From DATKYQ01 sp964640665 (GTDB lineage: Bacteria; Myxococcota; B64-G9): DNA of 64,000 nucleotides. This document shows positions 1 to 6,671 of this stretch, piece after piece (positions within the stretch are counted from its first letter, which is position 1; each line of letters opens with the position of its first letter). Where the stretch lies: contig CAZXHT010000009.1 in assembly GCA_964640665.1 (NCBI GenBank), forward strand, positions 1 through 64,000. Reading direction: 5' to 3'. The notes beneath the pieces are model-generated. The model was not told where the DNA came from and searched no databases. It saw only the letters and a program-made list of their open reading frames with translations. A program made the translations under genes and the position numbers.

Positions 1-129
1 GACGTCAAGCTTGGGAAGCTTGCATTCTACCTCTGAATTACACCCGCATGAGGAATACCGAACGGTCAGCCACCTCCCATGTTCCGGTCTTTTCCTAAAT
101 ATACCAGGCAACAGACAAAAAAGGAGGTA

Positions 130-1095
130 CTACGGCTTGCCCAGCCTGTCAAGGAAACTGTCGATTTCGTCCATTGTAACGGCTTTCGTGCCCGTTGCCT
201 GGATCCTGCCGGCGGTGGATTCTTCGGGGATCACTATTCCGGCCTCGCGGCGGGCCTCGATCGCCTCGGGAACCTCCTGTTTGCGGTTCAGCCCGAGTGA
301 GGCCGCCACCTGCTCGGCCAGGCCGCTGTCGACCACCGAGCGGCGCGACAGGGCAGCCTCGAAGAGACCATTGTCGCACAGCGTGTTGATCAGGCGCGGA
401 ATTCCCTGGCTGTACTTGTGGATCAACTCCACCGCCTGACTGGTGAAAAGCATCTTCTTCGAACCCGCCATCCTGAGACGGTGCTTGATGTAGGCCTCGA
501 CCGACTCGAGATGAAAGGGCTCCAGCTTGTAACGCACCGCCACGCGCTGCGCCAGGGGCGGGTCGAGCATCAGGTTATTCTCGAGTTCGGGCAACCCGAA
601 GAAGACGAAGGTAATCAGCTTGCGCTCGGGCACCTCGAGGTTGGTAAGGCCACGGAACTCTTCCATCAACTCCCGCGACTGGAGCATCTGGGCCTCGTCG
701 ATCAGCACCACCGCCTTCTTGCCCTGCTCGTAGATCTCCACCAATCGCTGGTAGAGCTGACTGAGCAGCGCCAGCTTGTCCTCGGCCGGGCTCTGCACTC
801 CGAGCTGCAGCGCGATGCGCCTGAGAAGCCACGAGGCCGTGATGCCGGCATGGATGATCACCAAAAGCGCCGCCTCGAACTGGCTCTCGGGAAGGTTGTC
901 CAGCATTCTCCGTGCCAGCGTCGTTTTGCCGGCGCCGATGTTGCCCACGCACAGGGCCAGACCGCGCATGTTGTTCACCGAAAACATCAGGCGCACCATA
1001 GCCTGCGAGTGCTGCACGCTGTTGTAATAGAAACGAGTGACGGGTGCGTTCGAAAAGGGCTCCTGGCTCAGCTGAAAATAGGCTAGGTAGTTCAT
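130..1095 (-). CDS. ExeA/MshM-like AAA ATPase
   Basis: A 321-residue P-loop ATPase of the ExeA (GspA)/MshM type, the family that helps assemble secretins or pilus machinery at the inner membrane and peptidoglycan. The N-terminus (NYLAYFQLSQEPFSNAP) is the typical opening of this family. The Walker A motif GNIGAGKTT is at residues 51-59 and the Walker B motif VVLIDEAQ at about 129-136. An arginine-rich sensor region (YSQGIPRLINTLCDNGL) lies at about 250. There is no C-terminal peptidoglycan-binding domain and no membrane segment, so it resembles MshM more than full ExeA. It starts 8 bp after the stop of the large TPR gene and is probably co-transcribed with it. Its substrate is unknown; a role with the nearby PilQ secretin is inferred from the family and location. 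Confidence 0.85.
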   Translation of the reverse strand: MNYLAYFQLSQEPFSNAPVTRFYYNSVQHSQAMVRLMFSVNNMRGLALCVGNIGAGKTTLARRMLDNLPESQFEAALLVIIHAGITASWLLRRIALQLGVQSPAEDKLALLSQLYQRLVEIYEQGKKAVVLIDEAQMLQSRELMEEFRGLTNLEVPERKLITFVFFGLPELENNLMLDPPLAQRVAVRYKLEPFHLESVEAYIKHRLRMAGSKKMLFTSQAVELIHKYSQGIPRLINTLCDNGLFEAALSRRSVVDSGLAEQVAASLGLNRKQEVPEAIEARREAGIVIPEESTAGRIQATGTKAVTMDEIDSFLDRLGKP

Positions 1096-1103
1096 CGTTC
1101 CGG

Positions 1104-4100
1104 CTACATGTAAGAGATATTGCTTTTGGACTTGGCCGCTTTGCCGGGCTTGTCACCCTCGTTCGGCTCGTTCTTCGTCGCCGCGTCTCCTTTCGAGAGA
1201 ACCTTTATCTTGGCCGCAACCTCCCTGAACCCGGAATCGCGCTTGTGTACCTTCTTGAAGTAGAACAGCGCCTCTTTTGGATCGTCGAGCAATTCATAAG
1301 TATGCCCAATCTCGTAGTAGACACCGGTGGCCGCCTGCTCGGTGATATCGGCTCCGTGCAGCGCGTCCTTGAAACGGTTGATGGCTTCGCTGAACTGCCC
1401 TTTTTCCTGGTGACACAGCCCGATCATGTTGAGGGCCGCGGAACTTCTGGAGTGATCATGGGCAGCGATGCCGAATTCGCTGATCGCATCATCGATAAGA
1501 CCCATTTCCTTGTAGGCGATGCCGAGATCGTAATGGGTGGCTGAATCCTCCTTGTCCACAACCTTCTCGACCCCCTTCTTGAACTCGGAGAACACGTCAT
1601 CGAAGCTGTACTGAAAATCTTCGTCCAGGGGAACGGGCGCGACGTCGTCTCCCACCTCGCGTTCGATTTCGGCCGCCAGGTCGAAAGGGCCTTCCATCTC
1701 TTCTGGTAACATCTGGGCGCCGGGGCTCTCCCCCTGTTGCAGGCGCTGAATCTTTTCGTGACGCTCGGCGACCTCTGGGTTATCCGGATACTCCCGCATG
1801 AGCCGCTCGATCTCGTCGCCGGCTTCGTCGAGCAGGTTTTGCTGGATGAAGAAATCGATCTCCTCGAGCGAATCATCGAGATCCTCGTCGAGGGCCTCCC
1901 CAACAGGTTCCGCCGCCTCCTCCGGCTCGGGTTGGAACGGTTGAGCCTTATGGGCAACCTCGGTCGCCTCGGGTTCAAACTCGTCAACCGCTGCGGGAAG
2001 TTCCGCCGCCGCTTCCGGCACGAGGCCGACTTGCGACTGGTCGAAAAAGTCATCTTCCCCGCAGAACTCGATCAGTTGTTCTTCCGCCTGCCTTTCATTC
2101 GCGACGGGCAGCCTCTCCCGAGTAGTTTGCGGTTCGTCCAAAAACTCGACTATTTCGGGTTCGCTGGAAACCTCGACTTCTTCCAGCAAATCCGGCTCTT
2201 CGAGTAGCTCCGGCTCTTCGAGTAGCTCCGGCTCCTCGAGTAGCTCCGGCTCCTCCAAAATCCCGGGCTGGCCGGCGAGATCCGCTACAGGCGGTTCGGC
2301 GAGTGGCGGGTATTGACCGATATCCAAGGCAGAGGCCTCGACCGTTTCCTCGGTTCCGTCGTAGTCCAGCGACAAAAACTCCTCGGCTGCGGGCGGCTCG
2401 CTGGCGGCCCCGCCTCGCACGGTATTGCCTATCTCGTAGTCCAGAGCCGCCCGGTCGGCGATCATGGTCGGAGCCTCTTCCGCTTCATCCACCAGGTCGT
2501 CCATCTCGACGTCGATGTCCATATCTGGAAGATCCTGCTCCCCGCCGAGACTGACCGTGTTGTCCTGGTCGACCACCAGGACGTCCGGAGCCTCCCGGGG
2601 TTCGGCTTGCCCTGACGCCGCAGCCGCGGGAGGCGCGATGTCCTGCCCATCCAGTTCCTTGACCAATGCCCGGCCCTCGCTGTGATCGGGGAACATGGTC
2701 AGCAAAGAGCGCAGGTGCGCACGGCATGCATTGAAGCGCCCGATGCGTTTGTTGAGATGGGTCAGCGTGAGCAATTCCTGGGCGGCGTGATCCAGTTGGT
2801 CGGCATTGATATAGATGTCCTTCAGCTTCTCGTGGGCCTCGATATTGTTTGGATCCAGTGTGAAGACCTTGCTGAGGTGGTCGAAGGCCTTGTTTTGCAG
2901 GCCGTACTTTATGTACACATCCGTTTCGGTCAACAGCCTGGATATTGTCTCTCTGGCATCATCCTCTACTGCCGGCGCCTGCCGCGGGGAGATATCCTGG
3001 TCGACCGTCAGGCTTTCGCCTATGGTGACCTCCCGATCCTCGGCCGCCCCATCCGCAGGGTATGCCTCCTCGACGAGAAAATCGTCTCCGGGCACATCGG
3101 CTGGTTGAGCGGCAAAATCACTGAAAGACTGTTCCACCGTCACACCTTCTTCGGGCATTTCCTCGAAGGCGATATCGGATTCGCCATCCGGCGCGAAATC
3201 ATCCGCCGTCGACATTGGCAGCGAGGCCGTAGGCAAGGTGGCACCACCAGGGCCACGGTCTTCCTGCATGTCGGCGAAGCTGAGATCTTCGGCCGGGGGC
3301 TGTTCGGCCGACATCCCTTGAGACAGGGCCTGCCGCGCATCCGGATCGTCCGGGACGATCTCCAGGATACGTCGATACACCTGCTGCATCTCGTCGATGG
3401 CCTCTTGCTCGCGGTATATGTTGGCCATCTCCTTGTATACCGAGACCGTCTTGGATATCTGGTTGAGTTCCTGGAAAGCCAAGGCCAACATTCCAAGCAC
3501 CTCGAGATCGCGGGGGTCTGACTTGAAGCAAACCTGCAACTTTCCGAGTGCCCGCTTGGTGTCGCCCCGCTGCAGGTAGATATTGGCCAGTTCCTTGATC
3601 AAGGCAGCATTGGAGGCGTCGTGGTAGATCAGCCGCTCGGCCACCTTTATGTAGTCTTCGATCCGGTTGGCGCTCTTGAGGTCCTCGGTTGCCCTGGTGA
3701 ACTCTCCCACCGCCTCGGAGATCATCTCTTCCCGCGAATACATTTCCCCCAGCTTGATCCGGCTGGCGATGTTGTCCGGGTCGAGATCGACTATGCGCCG
3801 CAAGATGTCGAGTGACTCGCGTGACAGGTTCTGCTGCTCATAGGCATTGGCCACAATCTGCAGGTGCAACATTGCATCGCCGATAATGCCCAGCTTCTGG
3901 TACTCTTCGGCCAGGTGCAAATTGACGTCGACGCGGGTATTGTCGATCTTGAGGATTTGCTTGAAAACCGCCACCGCCTTCAGGTGAAACCCCTGCTGCG
4001 AATACGTGGCCGCTACCATCAGGTAGGTATCGACCGCCTGCTCCTTGTCGCCGACTCGGACAAGCAAATCGCCCTTCTTGAGCAGGGTGCGAACGTCGTT

Positions 4101-4208
4101 CGGATCCTCCGCGAGGATCTTCTCATACTCGCGAATGGCCTTCTTGATCTGGCCTTTCTGAATGAACTTGAGCGCGTTGTCGTTTATCTTGTTCTTGTTA
4201 GTCGCCAC
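1104..4208 (-). CDS. Large TPR-repeat protein with acidic central region
   Basis: A 1034-residue protein with no signal peptide. The first 300 residues are tandem tetratricopeptide repeats, for example the repeat starting LKFIQKGQIKKAIREYEKIL. The middle third is very rich in Asp and Glu, with a tandem EEPELL repeat. Further TPR units follow near residues 430-530 and again at the C-terminus (DLGIAYKEMGLIDDAISEFG and the units after it). TPR proteins of this kind act as scaffolds in motility and pilus systems. This one is probably cytoplasmic and its partner is not identifiable. It sits directly upstream of the ExeA-like ATPase, so it may form a complex with it. A start at the ATG (MATNKNKIN) fits the end of the strong N-terminal similarity pattern, although no clear ribosome binding site stands out. 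Confidence 0.85.
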   Translation of the reverse strand: MATNKNKINDNALKFIQKGQIKKAIREYEKILAEDPNDVRTLLKKGDLLVRVGDKEQAVDTYLMVAATYSQQGFHLKAVAVFKQILKIDNTRVDVNLHLAEEYQKLGIIGDAMLHLQIVANAYEQQNLSRESLDILRRIVDLDPDNIASRIKLGEMYSREEMISEAVGEFTRATEDLKSANRIEDYIKVAERLIYHDASNAALIKELANIYLQRGDTKRALGKLQVCFKSDPRDLEVLGMLALAFQELNQISKTVSVYKEMANIYREQEAIDEMQQVYRRILEIVPDDPDARQALSQGMSAEQPPAEDLSFADMQEDRGPGGATLPTASLPMSTADDFAPDGESDIAFEEMPEEGVTVEQSFSDFAAQPADVPGDDFLVEEAYPADGAAEDREVTIGESLTVDQDISPRQAPAVEDDARETISRLLTETDVYIKYGLQNKAFDHLSKVFTLDPNNIEAHEKLKDIYINADQLDHAAQELLTLTHLNKRIGRFNACRAHLRSLLTMFPDHSEGRALVKELDGQDIAPPAAAASGQAEPREAPDVLVVDQDNTVSLGGEQDLPDMDIDVEMDDLVDEAEEAPTMIADRAALDYEIGNTVRGGAASEPPAAEEFLSLDYDGTEETVEASALDIGQYPPLAEPPVADLAGQPGILEEPELLEEPELLEEPELLEEPDLLEEVEVSSEPEIVEFLDEPQTTRERLPVANERQAEEQLIEFCGEDDFFDQSQVGLVPEAAAELPAAVDEFEPEATEVAHKAQPFQPEPEEAAEPVGEALDEDLDDSLEEIDFFIQQNLLDEAGDEIERLMREYPDNPEVAERHEKIQRLQQGESPGAQMLPEEMEGPFDLAAEIEREVGDDVAPVPLDEDFQYSFDDVFSEFKKGVEKVVDKEDSATHYDLGIAYKEMGLIDDAISEFGIAAHDHSRSSAALNMIGLCHQEKGQFSEAINRFKDALHGADITEQAATGVYYEIGHTYELLDDPKEALFYFKKVHKRDSGFREVAAKIKVLSKGDAATKNEPNEGDKPGKAAKSKSNISYM
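2191..2256. repeat. 18-bp in-frame tandem repeat
   Basis: About 3.7 copies of an 18-bp unit (plus strand tccggctcttcgagtagc, with one C/T change in later copies). The unit encodes repeated EEPELL in the acidic part of the TPR protein. The period is a multiple of three, so copy-number change would not break the frame. Confidence 0.9.
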
Positions 4209-4236
4209 GGTCAGCCCTGTTCAGAAATTTAGTGAA

Positions 4237-4261
4237 CCGCGAAAAACCCTTTTTTTCGCGG
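4237..4261 (-). terminator. Hairpin between efp and the TPR gene
   Basis: A perfect 10-bp inverted repeat (CCGCGAAAAA and TTTTTCGCGG) with a 5-bp loop. It lies downstream of the efp stop and about 29 bp upstream of the TPR gene start. The A/T tract sits inside the stem rather than after it, so it could be a bidirectional-looking terminator or an attenuator in the TPR leader. Confidence 0.5.
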
Positions 4262-4360
4262 ACACTTCCGCCAATGTTGCTAACCTTTTATCTTAGCCTG
4301 GATCCTGCTGTGCAGTCAATTTCTTTTTGTGAAAAATTGAAATGCCGACGGCGCTGTTTC

Positions 4361-4921
4361 TTATCTGACCCGCTCGACATATTGTCCCGTCCGGGTATCG
4401 ATACGGATCTTTTCCCCCTGCTTGATAAAAAGAGGCACCTGGATGCTGGCGCCCGTTTCCAGTTCGGCGGGCTTCGTCCCGCCGCTGGCCGTATCTCCCT
4501 TGACGCCCGGATCCGTATTGACGACCACCAACTCCACAAAGTTGGGCAGTTCGACCGTTATCGGCTTGCCGTTATGGAATAGCACCGTCACCTGGACATT
4601 TTCCTCGAGGAAATCCCGTACGCCTTGCAGGTTGTCCTGGTGAATGAACTGTTGCTCGTAGGAGCTGCTGTCCATGAAATAGTACTCGTCTCCGCTACGG
4701 TAGAGAAACTGCATCTCCTTCTCTTCCATGTCCGGCTTATCGACCTTGTCCCCGGACTTGAAGGTGCGATCTATGACATTGCCCGTGTTCAGGTTCTTGA
4801 TCTTGGTGCGGACGAAAGCCCCTCCCTTACCGGGCTTGACGTGCTGGAATTCCAGAACTATGTACGGCTCGCCGTCCAGCTCGATCTTCAGGCCGCGGCG
4901 GAAATCGCTCGTGGAGTACAT
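4361..4921 (-). CDS. efp: Elongation factor P
   Basis: A 186-residue EF-P, the translation factor that relieves ribosome stalling at polyproline stretches. All three domains are present: an N-terminal KOW-like domain, a central OB domain (VLFHNGKPITVELPNFVEL) and a C-terminal OB domain ending in IRIDTRTGQYVERV. The modifiable loop reads KPGKGGAF, with Lys32 at the tip, the residue used in the lysyl-modified (EpmA-type) subfamily. No epmA or epmB gene is in the window. It lies 18 bp after the roadblock gene on the same strand. Length and sequence are standard for the family. Confidence 0.97.
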   Translation of the reverse strand: MYSTSDFRRGLKIELDGEPYIVLEFQHVKPGKGGAFVRTKIKNLNTGNVIDRTFKSGDKVDKPDMEEKEMQFLYRSGDEYYFMDSSSYEQQFIHQDNLQGVRDFLEENVQVTVLFHNGKPITVELPNFVELVVVNTDPGVKGDTASGGTKPAELETGASIQVPLFIKQGEKIRIDTRTGQYVERVR

Positions 4922-4939
4922 CGGATTCTCCGGGCGACC

Positions 4940-5302
4940 CTACGAGAGCTCGTCGATCAGCGGCCGGGCATGGATCCTGAGAGCATAGCGGCCGCGGCCG
5001 ACCAAAGCCTCGGGCCCGGTCAACAGGGCCACGAAGTGCTCGTCGCAAAGCAGGCGCACTATCAATTCGCCGTTCTCCATGGAAAGCGAATATTCACGGA
5101 CGGCTCCGCCGTCGACGCTGGCCGCGGCCTGGATTGCCTGTTTCAATGAGTTGGTCAATTCTATCAATAGTATCTCTATGTCCGGCGGCGCCTGGCTCTC
5201 GTCTTGGCGCGCAACGATAAGGCCGTCGAGATTCATGACAACAGCCGAACGGATGCCCGGAACCTGTTTGCAAATTGCCTGCAATTCTTCCTGAAAAGAC
5301 AT
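4940..5302 (-). CDS. Roadblock/LC7 domain protein
   Basis: A 120-residue protein made of a single roadblock/LC7 fold. Visible features are the N-terminal helix (FQEELQAICKQVPGIRSAVVMNLDGLIVA), the central helix (ELTNSLKQAIQAAASVDG) and a final strand (GRYALRIHARPLIDEL). Members include MglB, the GTPase-activating partner of the Ras-like polarity switch MglA, as well as many orphan regulators. No MglA-like GTPase gene is adjacent, so assignment as MglB is not supported. It probably shares a transcript with efp downstream. AGGAGG-like spacing upstream of the ATG (aggaggaattcg) supports the start. Confidence 0.85.
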   Translation of the reverse strand: MSFQEELQAICKQVPGIRSAVVMNLDGLIVARQDESQAPPDIEILLIELTNSLKQAIQAAASVDGGAVREYSLSMENGELIVRLLCDEHFVALLTGPEALVGRGRYALRIHARPLIDELS

Positions 5303-5316
5303 CGAATTCCTCCTAT

Positions 5317-5413
5317 ACTAGTTCCCATCTCGAAACTGATCGAACACCATTAAAAAACCCAATAATTTCGTAGTGCCCGTCAGAGAAAAGTGGGGGTTTA
5401 TGACGGGCACTAG
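5317..5413. repeat. Dispersed intergenic repeat, copy 1
   Basis: This segment shares long blocks with 49513-49643: ACTAGTTC at the left edge, then ATCGAACACCATTAA, then ATTTCGTAGTGC, then GACGGGCAC and ACTAG at the right edge. This copy has a clean 10-bp inverted repeat (GTGCCCGTCA and TGACGGGCAC, 5373-5410). Its right edge supplies the TAG stop of the small TPR-like gene. In both copies it follows the 3' end of a minus-strand gene. Confidence 0.75.
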
Positions 5414-5775
5414 CTAGAACCATTGAGGCGATCCAGCATCGACCTGAGCAGGCGCAGCTTTTTCTCCCGGGGGTTCATCCGCTCGGGGATTGCGGTCGCC
5501 CGTGCGCTCGTTTTCGCCGCATTGTCCGGGACCTGTGTCCCGGTCAGCCGGGCCAGCATCTGCTGCAATACTGCGATCCTCTTCCCTTGCGCCATACCAG
5601 CCTCTCTTCCGCGAGCGCGCAGCAGGTCGCGGCAACTCGCCAACCCCCTGGCCGCCGACTCGTTGTCCCGATCCGCTGAGAGCAGCCGTCCGAATATTTC
5701 AGCCGCTCTTTCCGGATGCCCCTGTTTCAGATACAACCACGCCAGCGTCTGTGTCTCGAGGATGTCGTCAACCAT
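5410..5775 (-). CDS. Small TPR-like protein of unknown function
   Basis: About 121 residues from the ATG at 5775 (MVDDILETQTLAWLYLKQGH). I prefer that start because GGGAG lies upstream at usable spacing. A TTG further upstream at 5838 would add 21 residues but has no evident ribosome binding site. One TPR-like helical hairpin is visible (TLAWLYLKQGHPERAAEIFGR), followed by a basic C-terminal tail (MNPREKKLRLLRSMLDRL). No signal peptide is present. Function is unknown. The stop codon lies inside the dispersed repeat, so the native C-terminus may have been altered by insertion of that element. Confidence 0.6.
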   Translation of the reverse strand: MVDDILETQTLAWLYLKQGHPERAAEIFGRLLSADRDNESAARGLASCRDLLRARGREAGMAQGKRIAVLQQMLARLTGTQVPDNAAKTSARATAIPERMNPREKKLRLLRSMLDRLNGSS

Positions 5776-5862
5776 GGCGTCAACCGCTCCCGCCAATTCC
5801 GCGAACAACTTGTATCCGAGACAGCAGGGGTTTGTCAACAGGAAGGGAGAAATCCTTAGCGA

Positions 5863-6645
5863 TCAGGTTCCGGTAATGTCCTCACAGGTGTAGTCGTTGT
5901 TGGTGTCCTGCCCGGGGCGGCAACCGGGGTAGATCGGGTTGCCGTCGCCGTCCAAGATATCGTTGCCGTTCTCGTCCTTGCAGGTTTTGGCCAGGCATCC
6001 AGAGCAGAACGTGATGGGAAAGATGAAATCATTCGATTCGACAGTCCGATCCCCGAGCGTCTCTCCCTCGATTCTCAGGTGCAACCCGAGGACCACCCGG
6101 TCGAGGTCGACCGGGTTGATGATATTCTGGAGGAGCATCAGGGAGGAGCCGACCTGGGGAGAGACGAGACGAACGCACAAGACGATCACTCCGGGCGAAT
6201 CGCCCGAACCGGCATCCACCAGGCCGCTTATGTAGGTATCGACCTCCACCTGGTTTTCCAGCATGAGAACCGGTGAGACCGCGTTCTCGGGGGCCTCGAG
6301 GACATCGCGCCCGTCCAGCCACTCGTACGAGACCATTCCCTTCCTGAGCTGTATATCGTTGGCTTCCAACTCCCCTATATCCTCATTGGCGCTGGCCACC
6401 AGTCGATTCTCCATCTGGAAACAACCGGAGTACTGCGGGTAGCCGCCGAAAGCGGGATGACCGATGTCGAGCAGTCCATGGGACATGTATTCGAAGTTAC
6501 CTCCCGTCTGGACCTGCGCCTGGCAATCGCTATCGCTCAGGGGCGATGCGAAAGCGATGACCAGCGACTTGTCGTTGTCAACACAGCCCGCAACTCCGCC
6601 GGCCGTTGCGACCATCATCATCCAGAATAGCGCTCTGGTCTTCAT
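5863..6645 (-). CDS. Secreted lipoprotein of unknown function
   Basis: A 260-residue protein with a lipoprotein signal peptide. The start is MKTRALFWMMMVATAGGVAGC, with the lipobox VAGC and the modified cysteine at residue 21. GGAGG is 6 bp before the ATG. The mature part is cysteine-rich near the C-terminus (FCSGCLAKTCKDENGNDILDGDGNPIYPGC), with Asp/Asn-rich loops that look calcium-binding. I recognise no enzymatic motif. It follows pilQ in the same direction with a 26-bp gap, so it may be the last gene of the pilMNOPQ transcript and act at the outer membrane near the secretin. The pilus link is inference from position only. Confidence 0.75.
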   Translation of the reverse strand: MKTRALFWMMMVATAGGVAGCVDNDKSLVIAFASPLSDSDCQAQVQTGGNFEYMSHGLLDIGHPAFGGYPQYSGCFQMENRLVASANEDIGELEANDIQLRKGMVSYEWLDGRDVLEAPENAVSPVLMLENQVEVDTYISGLVDAGSGDSPGVIVLCVRLVSPQVGSSLMLLQNIINPVDLDRVVLGLHLRIEGETLGDRTVESNDFIFPITFCSGCLAKTCKDENGNDILDGDGNPIYPGCRPGQDTNNDYTCEDITGT

Positions 6646-6671
6646 GGTTTACCTCCGTATCTTTCCGGCCG

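Noticed and set aside
1..129. Short open frames in the left margin
   Set aside because: No ribosome binding site, motif or consistent codon use; they overlap the ATPase gene on the other strand.
2191..2256. CRISPR-like short repeats
   Set aside because: Units are contiguous with no spacers and are in frame within a coding sequence. No CRISPR array or cas gene was seen in the window.
4940..5302. Naming the roadblock protein MglB
   Set aside because: No MglA-like GTPase gene is nearby and single roadblock proteins are numerous.
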